A stretch of DNA of 12,792 nucleotides from NCBI GenBank assembly GCA_041672385.1, contig JBAYZQ010000049.1:1-12792 (forward strand), in the 5' to 3' direction. The notes under the pieces were generated by a model that had not been told where the DNA came from, did not search any database, and was given only the letters and a program-made list of their open reading frames with translations. This DNA is from JBAYZQ01 sp041672385 (GTDB lineage Bacteria; Spirochaetota; Spirochaetia; Sphaerochaetales; Sphaerochaetaceae). Made by a program: the position numbers and the translations under genes. Shown one piece after another: positions 1 through 6,675 of this stretch. Each line of letters begins with the position of its first letter. The stretch's first letter is position 1.

Positions 1-198
1 AGCCTCTGTAAGTCCTTTAAGAAAAATGTTGTTAGAAAAGTGTAAAAAAAAGACCCTACTTATTAGAAGTAAAGAATTTATTCGTCTATTCTTTTAAATG
101 TTGCTGATAAAGTAAGGATATGTACGTGTATACATATATATTCACATATATATATAAATATTTCTCTGTTATTTGTGAAAAACTTTAAGGAGGGTTGA
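1..198. other. Leading intergenic stretch, no supported gene
   Basis: No coding region could be supported here. Short frames are open from the window edge (one to about position 45, one to about 97), but neither resembles a protein I know. A 7-bp inverted repeat (71-77 with 88-94, 10-nt loop) followed by a few Ts could be a weak terminator of an unseen upstream gene. Positions 121-165 are a run of alternating AT and TATA-like sequence with many chance -10 boxes, so I cannot name one promoter for the downstream lipoprotein gene. Confidence 0.4.
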
Positions 199-1572
199 AT
201 GAGAAAGAATTTTTTGCGTCTAACTGTTATACTGGGGGTATTATTGTTAATGAGTAGTTGTGCATCAATGATGGCATCTATGGATTTAAAAAGTGCTCAA
301 AAAAAAGCTACAGAACATGAGTACTCCGAAGCTATATATTTGGCAGTATCTGCATTAACTCGTAGTGAAGGTGAAAATACTGAAGCGGCTAATCTTATTA
401 TAGAAATAGTAAATCAAGGTGATGCTTATTATAATGCTTTAGTTAAACAATATCGTCAACCAGACCAAGATAATGCCACAGCTAGAATTTATCGGGCATA
501 TGAGGCACTAGCAGAAATGTACAATGTAGTTTCTAAAAATAATCTTGAAAACTTCACTGCGGGTGGAATGAATTATAGTGTGAAAATTAAAGATTATACC
601 ACTGAACTAGATACAGCTAGAGAAGATGCTGGTAAAACATACTATGATGCAGCTGTTCGTAAGATGGGTGAAGGTACTTTAGCTGAATATAGAACGGCAT
701 ATGCTAATCTTAATTTTGTCAGATCTATTTACGCCAACAAAGCAATTCCTTTTAATGATATTGATAGCAGAATGGAAACAGCTAAAATTAAAGGTACCAT
801 TGATATTTATATAGTTGTTGCTAATGATCTAGATTTTAGCGTTAGTGAAGTTTCTATGGGACAGTCAATTAAAGAAGCTTTTAATTTCAATTCGGATTGG
901 GTAGAAAGCCATTATGGACTTCAAGTTGATATGGCATATAGTGCTTGGGAATTGGCTAATGCAGGACAAAATTTCTTGGATTCTAAAACAGGAACAATGA
1001 AAAGTAGCAAAGGTGTTATAGACTTTGGAAGGGAAGTTGGTGCCGATATTGTAATTTACGCCTCTTTTGATGGTTTAAAAAGTGATGAAATCAAAGTCAC
1101 TAACCATACTGATAAATTTAGTGGCACAAGCACTGAAGGTGTAGAATATGTGTTGGATTTAGATTGGAGTAGATCCTCCAAACAAACTAGTCTTAATTAT
1201 AGTTATTATGTTGTAGATGTAAATGCAAACAAAATTCTTGCAGACTTTAAAGATAAGACATTTACACGTGATATTGTTTTTTATACTGGAACATACACAC
1301 TTACCCCTGATATCTGGAGCATAAGCACCTCGAAGAATTTTGCTGAACTTCTAGGTATTAAAGATATTGTGGATTATCGTTATGTTAATTTTGGGAATAA
1401 CGGCTGGGCTTATAGAACTAATTATTCATCTTCGGACTTAGAATTGAGAGATAAAGAATTCTATGATAAAGGTATGCAAATATTTAAAGATAACGCTCAA
1501 GGTGAAGTAGAGTATATGGCTATAACAGGTATCAAAAAAGCTATTTCAGCTGCAATTGAAGATTATATTTAA
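199..1572 (+). CDS. Putative lipoprotein of unknown function
   Basis: This gene encodes a 457-residue exported lipoprotein that I do not recognise. The N-terminus is a classic lipoprotein signal: basic residues (Arg2, Lys3), a hydrophobic stretch, then a lipobox Met-Ser-Ser-Cys with Cys21 as the predicted lipidation site. Ala22 and Ser23 follow, so there is no Asp retention signal of the E. coli Lol type. The first half of the mature protein (about 25-200) is helical in character, with alternating Ala-, Tyr- and charge-rich segments that could be TPR-like repeats. The second half (about 205-457) looks like a mixed alpha/beta domain with many aromatic and Asp/Ser residues. The start is firm: AAGGAGGG at 187-194 sits four bases before the ATG. 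The gene stands alone, with a strong terminator directly after it. I infer a cell-envelope role, perhaps in scaffolding or binding, but nothing in the sequence identifies a partner. Confidence 0.85.
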   Translation: MRKNFLRLTVILGVLLLMSSCASMMASMDLKSAQKKATEHEYSEAIYLAVSALTRSEGENTEAANLIIEIVNQGDAYYNALVKQYRQPDQDNATARIYRAYEALAEMYNVVSKNNLENFTAGGMNYSVKIKDYTTELDTAREDAGKTYYDAAVRKMGEGTLAEYRTAYANLNFVRSIYANKAIPFNDIDSRMETAKIKGTIDIYIVVANDLDFSVSEVSMGQSIKEAFNFNSDWVESHYGLQVDMAYSAWELANAGQNFLDSKTGTMKSSKGVIDFGREVGADIVIYASFDGLKSDEIKVTNHTDKFSGTSTEGVEYVLDLDWSRSSKQTSLNYSYYVVDVNANKILADFKDKTFTRDIVFYTGTYTLTPDIWSISTSKNFAELLGIKDIVDYRYVNFGNNGWAYRTNYSSSDLELRDKEFYDKGMQIFKDNAQGEVEYMAITGIKKAISAAIEDYI

Positions 1573-1592
1573 GAATATAGTCAATTTTTATT

Positions 1593-1627
1593 AAAGGCAG
1601 TCTATAACTTAGGCTGTCTTTTTTATT
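1593..1627 (+). terminator. Rho-independent terminator after lipoprotein gene
   Basis: Arms 1594-1604 and 1610-1620 pair over 11 positions, including two G-U pairs, around a 5-nt loop. A run of six Ts spans 1619-1624. It lies 21 bases past the lipoprotein stop codon and ends that unit before the peroxiredoxin-like gene's own promoter. Confidence 0.85.
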
Positions 1628-1647
1628 AAAGGAAGAACTATTATAAC

Positions 1648-1676
1648 TTGACCTATGTTGGTGCAGGGCATAGTAT
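1648..1676 (+). promoter_or_regulatory. Predicted sigma70-type promoter with internal dyad, upstream of peroxiredoxin-like gene
   Basis: TTGACC at 1648-1653 and TAGTAT at 1671-1676 are separated by exactly 17 bases. An inverted repeat, CTATG (1653-1657) and CATAG (1669-1673), spans the spacer and could be an operator. The short arms could also be chance. Confidence 0.55.
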
Positions 1677-1736
1677 TAATTAAACACTGAATTTCTTTTA
1701 ATATAAAAGTTTATAAAGAGTGTGGAAAGGAAAAAA

Positions 1737-2352
1737 ATGACATTAAGCGAACAATTAAAAGAAAAACAAAAACAATCTATAAAAAATCGTTCTAAAATAG
1801 CAGCAAATCAAATGATTGAAGCTACTTTAAACCTAAAAGAATCAGGAATTGAAGATAGAGCAAAAGAAACAGGTGATATTTTTGATAACGCAGTCCTTTT
1901 AGATTTAAAATCCAAAGAAGTAGACTTGTATAATTTATTAAAGGGACGTCCCGCTATAATTAGTATCTACAGGGGATCTTGGTGTCCTTATTGTAATTTA
2001 GAATTACGAGAATATGAGTCACTATTAAGTAAGAAAGAAAATAAAGATGTAGTTATGTTTGCTATTTCTCCTGAAAAACCTGATGTAACCTTAGTGGAAC
2101 AAGATGTAAGTAAATTAAATTTTACCGTTTTGAGTGATGTTGATAATAAATTAGCAATTAAACTAGGAATTATGTTTCACCTTCCAAAAACTTTTCAACT
2201 CTTATATGGTGAAAGCTACGGGTGAAACAAATTATAATTTTCCAATACCTGCCACCTATGTTATTGATAGCAATCATAAAATTATTAAAGCATGGGTTGA
2301 TGCTAATTACACAAAAAGAGCTGAACCTAATGAAGTTCTTTTCGCTTATTAA
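1737..2352 (+). pseudogene. Peroxiredoxin-like thiol protein, frameshifted
   Basis: This is a broken AhpC/TSA-type (thioredoxin-fold) peroxiredoxin-like gene. The first frame runs from ATG 1737 to a TGA at 2223-2225. It carries the thiol motif Gly-Ser-Trp-Cys-Pro-Tyr-Cys-Asn-Leu-Glu-Leu, with cysteines at residues 83 and 86. Proteins of this class are expected to reduce peroxides or act as thiol oxidoreductases in the cytoplasm. The family's C-terminal part continues in the next frame from about 2209 to TAA 2350-2352. It includes Pro-Ala-Thr-Tyr-Val-Ile-Asp and, near the end, Tyr-Thr-Lys-Arg-Ala-Glu-Pro, both typical of the family. From memory of relatives, about seven residues (an EKFGIDL-like stretch) are missing at the junction, so a deletion of about 20 nt fits better than a one-base slip. 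A sequencing error is also possible. ATG 1737 is preferred to an in-frame GTG at 1722 because the ribosome site GGAAAGGA (1724-1731) lies between them. The truncated product would keep the CxxC motif but lose the last strands and helix of the fold. Confidence 0.8.
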
Positions 2353-2451
2353 ACATTTTAAAATAAGTTTGAATTATTACTTACTTCTCAAGTTTCATTT
2401 GTCAAATTTCTATTTTTTGTAGTATTTCTTTTCATTTTTCATTATTATTCA

Positions 2452-3312
2452 ATGATTATGGATTATTCTTCTCTTTTCATCATTTTAAGTGCTGTATTAT
2501 GGGGAACAACGGGAACTTCGCAAGCTTTTTTATCAGCTTCAATTCCTCCTTTAGTAGTTGCTTCTCTTAGAATGATAATTGGAGGTAGTTTTTTATTTGT
2601 GATATCTTTTTTAGATAAGGAATCAACAATAAGAGATTTGAATAATAAAAAATCAATAATTATATCTTCTGTTTGTATTTCGCTTTATCAACCTTTTTTC
2701 TTTATAGGTGTTTCGAGACTTGGGGTTGCCCTTGGAACAATTTTGGCAATTTCAAGTGCTCCAGTATTCTCGGGATTAATTAATAAGATATTTAAAATCA
2801 AGAATACAAAACAATGGATTTTTGCCACAACAATATCAATTATTGGTTGTATTTTTATTTTTTATGATAATGATCAAAGTCATATTGATAATTTAGGGGT
2901 TTTTAGTGCTCTATCAGCAGGACTAAGTTATTCTCTTTTTGTATTTAATTCAAAAAAGGCTTATTCAAAGAACTCAAGGATAAAAACTAATGGGATTATA
3001 TTTTTCTTTGGGGCAATTTGCCTTTCGCCTTTTTTGTTTATTTTTAAAGGTTCTTATCAATTAGAAACCAGTGATTTATTACCTTTATTACATTTAGGAA
3101 TTATTGCTACAAGTTTATCTTATACCTTATTTTCAGTTGGAATAAAAAAAGTTTCCGCAGAAAAAGCTGTTACCTATACTTTAGCAGAACCACTGACAGC
3201 TTCTTTATTAGGAATTTTATTACTAAAGGAAACCTATAATACAAAAATCTTAATTGGAGTAATACTTATTTTTATTGGATTAGTAATCAATAACATAAAA
3301 AAACAAATTTGA
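2452..3312 (+). CDS. EamA/DMT-family permease
   Basis: This is an inner-membrane transporter of the drug/metabolite transporter superfamily, probably an exporter or importer of small organic metabolites or amino acids. The substrate cannot be told from sequence. At 286 residues it is close to the family's usual length and shows about ten hydrophobic segments in two EamA repeats (about 8-138 and 147-281). Recognisable elements are the Leu-Trp-Gly-Thr-Thr-Gly motif in the first helix (16-21) and, in the penultimate helix region, Leu-Ala-Glu-Pro-Leu-Thr-Ala followed by Leu-Leu-Lys-Glu (244-260). The start lies where the family begins, but no clear ribosome site precedes ATG 2452. ATG 2458 is an equally possible start. 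It begins 99 bases after the broken peroxiredoxin and converges on the ABC permease gene 37 bases downstream. I see no confident promoter of its own. Confidence 0.88.
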   Translation: MIMDYSSLFIILSAVLWGTTGTSQAFLSASIPPLVVASLRMIIGGSFLFVISFLDKESTIRDLNNKKSIIISSVCISLYQPFFFIGVSRLGVALGTILAISSAPVFSGLINKIFKIKNTKQWIFATTISIIGCIFIFYDNDQSHIDNLGVFSALSAGLSYSLFVFNSKKAYSKNSRIKTNGIIFFFGAICLSPFLFIFKGSYQLETSDLLPLLHLGIIATSLSYTLFSVGIKKVSAEKAVTYTLAEPLTASLLGILLLKETYNTKILIGVILIFIGLVINNIKKQI

Positions 3313-3321
3313 ATTAACTTG
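3297..3321 (-). terminator. Possible weak terminator of the ABC operon
   Basis: On the minus strand a 6-bp stem (3316-3321 with 3304-3309, including one G-U pair) is followed by seven Ts at 3303-3297. It overlaps the end of the convergent EamA gene. The stem is AT-rich and weak. Confidence 0.3.
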
Positions 3322-3349
3322 AAAAGAATATCAAATAAGTTTAAATATC

Positions 3350-4195
3350 TTAGCCTTTCACAGAACCTGCTGTGATTCCGGAAATAAATTGTTTAGACAT
3401 TGATAAATATAATGTTAAAACAGGAATTGCTGAAAGCGTTAATACCGCCATTACCTTTGACCAGTCTGTTTGATACTGTCCAAATAATTTATTGACACCA
3501 AGTAATAAGGTTTTTGATTTCTCATTGTTAATAAGAATTAATGGGAACCATAAATCATTCCAGAATGGCACTAAATTGTAAATTGCGACGGTTGCCAAAG
3601 CTGGTTTTATTAAAGGCATAATTATCATATGGTAAATTTTAAATCTTCCAGCACCATCAAGCAAGGCTGCTTCTGTAAGGGAATAAGGTATTTCTCTTAT
3701 AAATTCTGTCAATATAAATATTCCAATTGGAATTCCCATAGCCACATAAATTGGTACCAAAGACCAAATGGTATTAATAAGGCCAAGAATCTTCATTATT
3801 TCAAGTATCTTAATAGAGGCAATTTTAATTGGTAACATCATTCCAGCTATCATGAAAAAGAATAATATTTTTGAGCCTTTTCCCTTCCAGTTGGCAAAAG
3901 AATAACTTGCTAATGAAGTTACAAATAACATTATTAGTAAGGATAAAATTACAACAATAAAGCTATTTTTAAAATAAATTAAAAACTGACTGTCTCTAAA
4001 TACTGAAAAATAATTATTAAAATTCCACTTTGCAGGCAAACCAAAGGGGTTTGTATAAATAGAAAGTTTTGTTTTAAAAGAATCTATAACCAATACCCAA
4101 AGGGGTAAAATTACAATAAAACACCAAATAATCATTATTATATGAGATCCGAAATGTCGATTTTCTTTTTTTAAGGATTTTCTTTTAGTTATCAA
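3350..4195 (-). CDS. Carbohydrate ABC transporter permease, MalG-like (CUT1)
   Basis: This is the second membrane subunit of a sugar importer. It pairs with the upstream MalF-like permease to form the channel for sugar delivered by the binding protein. The protein has 281 residues and about six membrane segments. The EAA loop that contacts the ATPase is clear at about 175-194: Glu-Ala-Ala-Leu-Leu-Asp-Gly-Ala-Gly, ending in Met-Pro-Leu. The C-terminus (Phe-Ile-Ser-Gly-Ile-Thr-Ala-Gly-Ser-Val-Lys-Gly) is the usual MalG-type ending. The start is TTG at 4195-4193, which overlaps the preceding gene's TGA stop in a TTGA arrangement. A near-perfect ribosome site (4208-4199) sits six bases ahead, inside the end of the upstream gene, so the two permeases are probably translationally coupled. 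The sugar is not predictable. No ATPase gene follows. Confidence 0.93.
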   Translation of the reverse strand: MITKRKSLKKENRHFGSHIIMIIWCFIVILPLWVLVIDSFKTKLSIYTNPFGLPAKWNFNNYFSVFRDSQFLIYFKNSFIVVILSLLIMLFVTSLASYSFANWKGKGSKILFFFMIAGMMLPIKIASIKILEIMKILGLINTIWSLVPIYVAMGIPIGIFILTEFIREIPYSLTEAALLDGAGRFKIYHMIIMPLIKPALATVAIYNLVPFWNDLWFPLILINNEKSKTLLLGVNKLFGQYQTDWSKVMAVLTLSAIPVLTLYLSMSKQFISGITAGSVKG

Positions 4196-5133
4196 TTGTC
4201 ACCTCCTTGAGTCGCTTTAAGAGTCGGAACTACTCCAAGAGCTAAGACAAAGAAAGTAATGGTAGCAATTGCTGCACCTAGTCCAGTATCAGGTATTCCA
4301 ATTGGATGTTGACCTGCAATTCCAACTCGATAAAACAAAGTACCAATTAAATCAGTAGAATATTCTGGTGCACCATTTGCATTTTCCATTGCAAAGATGA
4401 TATCAAAGGCATTAAAGTTATTAACAAAAGTTAAAATAGAAACCATGCCAACTGTAGGTTTTATTAGTGGTAATTTAACTCTTGCAAATAACTGCCTTGA
4501 ATTTGCACCTTCAATTTCTGCTGCTTCAATGCAATCTTCAGGAACATTTCTAAGAGCAGCAACGAACATCATTGTTGGAATTCCCATCCATTGCCAACAG
4601 GAAACCAAAGTACAACTAATCAAGGCTGTACTTGATTGACCAAGATAAGGTTGAGCTAGAAACCCTAATCCTATTTTTTCAAGGGTAGGACCTGACCAAA
4701 TAGGATTTAATAATAATTTCCATAAATAGCCAGTAACTAAAACGGCAAATGTCGTAGGAATGAATATTATTGTCTGGTAAAACTGACGTCCTTTCATGGT
4801 TCTATTTGTAAGAATTACAGCAAACAAAATGCCTAGACAATTTTGCATTACCATATTAATCAGAAAGAAAATCCAAGTATTTCCAAATGCTGACCAATAT
4901 CTTGTTGATTTTTGAGGATCAGTAAACAAAACTATAAAGTTTTTTAGACCTACAAAAGTTCTAGAATTTATTGTATTTCCGGTATATAGACTTAATCTAA
5001 GCGAATCAAGCAAAGGATAAGCCATAAATACTACATAAAAAAGTAAAGCAGGAATAATATAGCGTAACCAATAATATTTTTTTTCTTCTACACAACTATA
5101 ACTTTTTTTTTGCTTTTTGCTTTTAATTTTCAT
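4192..5133 (-). CDS. Carbohydrate ABC transporter permease, MalF-like (CUT1)
   Basis: This is the first membrane subunit of the sugar importer. It is 313 residues long with a Lys-rich cytoplasmic N-terminus and about six membrane segments starting near residue 24. The ATPase-docking EAA loop lies at about 203-222: Glu-Ala-Ala-Glu-Ile-Glu-Gly-Ala, ending in Leu-Pro-Leu. The frame stays open upstream to an ATG at 5172, but that ATG falls inside a GC-rich hairpin and has no ribosome site. ATG 5133 has GAGGA (5143-5139) five bases ahead and gives the expected Lys-rich start, so I chose it. It follows the binding-protein gene by 56 bases, a gap that holds the hairpin, and overlaps the next permease by four bases. 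It should be made at a lower level than the binding protein if the hairpin attenuates transcription or protects the upstream message. Confidence 0.93.
   Translation of the reverse strand: MKIKSKKQKKSYSCVEEKKYYWLRYIIPALLFYVVFMAYPLLDSLRLSLYTGNTINSRTFVGLKNFIVLFTDPQKSTRYWSAFGNTWIFFLINMVMQNCLGILFAVILTNRTMKGRQFYQTIIFIPTTFAVLVTGYLWKLLLNPIWSGPTLEKIGLGFLAQPYLGQSSTALISCTLVSCWQWMGIPTMMFVAALRNVPEDCIEAAEIEGANSRQLFARVKLPLIKPTVGMVSILTFVNNFNAFDIIFAMENANGAPEYSTDLIGTLFYRVGIAGQHPIGIPDTGLGAAIATITFFVLALGVVPTLKATQGGDN
4199..4208 (-). promoter_or_regulatory. Ribosome binding site fixing the TTG start of the MalG-like permease
   Basis: Minus-strand AAGGAGGTGA is an almost full match to the 16S rRNA 3' end. It lies within the last codons of the MalF-like gene, and its GGAGG core sits six bases before TTG 4195. 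Confidence 0.85.
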
Positions 5134-5138
5134 TATTT

Positions 5139-5143
5139 TCCTC
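5139..5143 (-). promoter_or_regulatory. Ribosome binding site fixing the ATG 5133 start
   Basis: Minus-strand GAGGA lies five bases before ATG 5133. The alternative in-frame ATG at 5172 has no such site and lies at the hairpin. Confidence 0.75.
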
Positions 5144-5151
5144 AACAAAGA

Positions 5152-5170
5152 GGGGCTCACAAGGAGCCCC
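5152..5170 (-). terminator. GC-rich intercistronic hairpin between binding protein and permease
   Basis: A perfect 7-bp GC-rich stem (5152-5158 with 5164-5170) closes a 5-nt loop. On the minus strand it is followed by TCTTTG rather than a clean T run. Its place, 19 bases after the binding-protein stop and nine bases before the permease ribosome site, fits a leaky terminator or 3' stabiliser that keeps binding protein in excess over permeases. Which of these it is cannot be read from sequence. Confidence 0.75.
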
Positions 5171-5189
5171 ATTTAAGATTGAAATATCC

Positions 5190-6440
5190 TTAGTTTTCTG
5201 CTTTTAGTAAAGCCTGGATACTATCTGCAGCTTGTTTTGCTGTTTGTTGACCCTTCATAACCTTGATAACTGCTTGATCCATTGGTGAATATAAATCCAT
5301 CAAAGCAGGCCATACAAAACGAGCATCTGTTTCTTTTCCAGCATTTAAAGCCAAACACTCATTAGCGTGGTCATTTGAAAGGGTAATTTCCTCATTAAGC
5401 ATTGGGAAAAATCCAACTGCCATGTTGTTTGAAGCTACTGTAGCTCCTTCTTTTGTGCAAAGCCAAGCCAAGAAAGCTTTTGCCTCTTCAGGATGCTCTG
5501 TAGCAGGATTCATTGTAATTGCTGTATCTGGATGGAAACAAATTGCAGTATTTTTTCCTTTTGGTGCAGGCATTGCAAATACTCCCCAATTAAGGCCCTC
5601 ATCTCCATAAACACCAAGAGTCCAAGAACCATCCATGAACATAGCCGCTTTACCAGTTGCAAATAAGGCTTGGCTATCATTATAAGTAACAGCGGAAAAT
5701 CCATTTGGGCAATACTGAGCTATATCCGCCATTGCCTGATAGGCAGCTACAAAATTTTCATCATTCAACTTTTTTGTTCCATTTTCGTACTGTACTCTAC
5801 TATCAGCACCACCAATGAAATTAGGTAAAATGCCACAGAAGAAACATTCAAAAATATCCCATTCATCACTAGTACCATTTGCTAGTGGAGTAATTCCATC
5901 AGCTTTTAGTTTGGAACAAACACTTAAAAAATCTTCCCAAGTAGTTGGAATATCAAGTCCTTCCTTGGCGAAAATATCTTTGTTATAATAAACTACATGT
6001 GATACAGCAGCAAAAGGTACAGCAAACATTTTACCGTCCGCCATTTGCCAAGGGGCTTTTGATGATTCAATAAATGCATCTTGAATCCCAGGGATATCAC
6101 TACAATCGTAGAAATAACCAGCATTAAATAGCTCTTGACCAGTTGCATAGGACCTTGCATATAGCAAATCACCAGCTGTTCCACTATCTAATTTCAATCT
6201 TAAAGTTGCATTATAATCAGGTGGGTTTGTAGGCTTAAACTGGATTTCTACATTAGGAGCAACTTCATTAGTGTATTCTGCAAGCAAATTATTCCATTGT
6301 GCTACATCATCAGCTCTCCAAGATTCAAGGGTAAGAACTACTTTTTCATCATTTACGTTTTCTTCAGTACCACCGGCTATTATTGGAAATAGCAGAACCA
6401 AAGAAAGAATTAATACAAAACAAATACGACCTTTTTTCAT
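5190..6440 (-). CDS. Sugar ABC transporter substrate-binding protein (family 1)
   Basis: This 416-residue protein captures a sugar or oligosaccharide outside the inner membrane and hands it to the two downstream permeases. The N-terminus is a signal peptide (Lys2, Lys3, then a hydrophobic core to about residue 20) ending near Ile-Ala-Gly-Gly. There is no lipobox Cys, so the mature protein is probably soluble in a periplasm, which argues for a diderm host. The body has the hallmarks of family 1 binding proteins: an early Leu-Glu-Ser-Trp strand, a Pro-Thr-Thr-Trp-Glu-Asp-Phe segment in the first lobe, and a Met-Asp-Gly-Ser-Trp segment in the second. It is the first gene of its operon, with ribosome site GAGGAGAG at 6454-6447 ahead of ATG 6440. 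It is divergent from the ROK regulator gene. The ligand cannot be assigned; CUT1 systems usually carry di- or oligosaccharides or glycerol phosphate. Confidence 0.93.
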   Translation of the reverse strand: MKKGRICFVLILSLVLLFPIIAGGTEENVNDEKVVLTLESWRADDVAQWNNLLAEYTNEVAPNVEIQFKPTNPPDYNATLRLKLDSGTAGDLLYARSYATGQELFNAGYFYDCSDIPGIQDAFIESSKAPWQMADGKMFAVPFAAVSHVVYYNKDIFAKEGLDIPTTWEDFLSVCSKLKADGITPLANGTSDEWDIFECFFCGILPNFIGGADSRVQYENGTKKLNDENFVAAYQAMADIAQYCPNGFSAVTYNDSQALFATGKAAMFMDGSWTLGVYGDEGLNWGVFAMPAPKGKNTAICFHPDTAITMNPATEHPEEAKAFLAWLCTKEGATVASNNMAVGFFPMLNEEITLSNDHANECLALNAGKETDARFVWPALMDLYSPMDQAVIKVMKGQQTAKQAADSIQALLKAEN

Positions 6441-6467
6441 TTTTTTCTCTCCTCATTTGTATGATTT

Positions 6468-6496
6468 ATTCTTGCACTGAAAAAGTTAGTTGTCAA
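6468..6496 (-). promoter_or_regulatory. Predicted promoter of the sugar ABC operon
   Basis: On the minus strand a perfect TTGACA (6496-6491) is followed after 17 bases by AAGAAT (6473-6468). A TGC just before it forms an extended -10. It starts a short leader ahead of the binding-protein ribosome site. Confidence 0.6.
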
Positions 6497-6498
6497 CT
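6488..6498. promoter_or_regulatory. Candidate operator overlapping the ABC promoter -35 box
   Basis: AGTTG-T-CAACT is a perfect dyad around one central base that covers the TTGACA box. A protein bound here would block the operon promoter, and the adjacent ROK regulator is the obvious candidate. The arms are short, so it is suggestive only. Confidence 0.4.
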
Positions 6499-6514
6499 GT
6501 AAATTAGCAATTTT

Positions 6515-6527
6515 TTCATTTAATGAA
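6515..6527. promoter_or_regulatory. Second dyad in the divergent intergenic region
   Basis: TTCATT-T-AATGAA is a perfect 13-base dyad located 18 bases upstream of the operon -35 box. Its half-sites differ from the first dyad, so the two may not bind the same protein. In AT-rich DNA a chance origin is possible. Confidence 0.3.
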
Positions 6528-6624
6528 TTAATAACAGCTTTCATAATAAATTTAAAATTTTATATAGTAAGTATTTAAATATAATATTTTTTTTACGAGA
6601 TACTATATTTCTTTCTTTTTTTCA

Positions 6625-6653
6625 TTGACCGAATATTTATCATATTATATAAT
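6625..6653 (+). promoter_or_regulatory. Predicted strong promoter of the ROK regulator gene
   Basis: TTGACC at 6625-6630 and a perfect TATAAT at 6648-6653 are separated by 17 bases. Transcription would begin near 6660, only a few bases before the ribosome site at 6663-6669. An in-frame TTG at 6625 is therefore the -35 box, not a start codon. Confidence 0.8.
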
Positions 6654-6662
6654 CAATCTCAA

Positions 6663-6669
6663 AGAGGAA
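6663..6669 (+). promoter_or_regulatory. Ribosome binding site fixing the TTG start of the ROK gene
   Basis: AGAGGAA lies six bases before TTG 6676. Together with the promoter just upstream it leaves no room for an earlier start. Confidence 0.8.
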
Positions 6670-6675
6670 ATAAAA

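Noticed and set aside
121..165. TATA-rich alternating stretch as a repeat or replication element
   Set aside because: It is low-complexity AT sequence upstream of a gene, without phased repeats or other origin features.
2383..2404. Minus-strand TTGACA with a TAAGTA box pointing into the broken peroxiredoxin gene
   Set aside because: The -10 match is poor and the spacer is 16 bases. Such pairs occur by chance in AT-rich DNA.
6625..6675. N-terminal extension of the ROK protein from an upstream TTG
   Set aside because: The TTG is part of a promoter -35 box followed by a perfect -10 box, and there is no ribosome site ahead of it.
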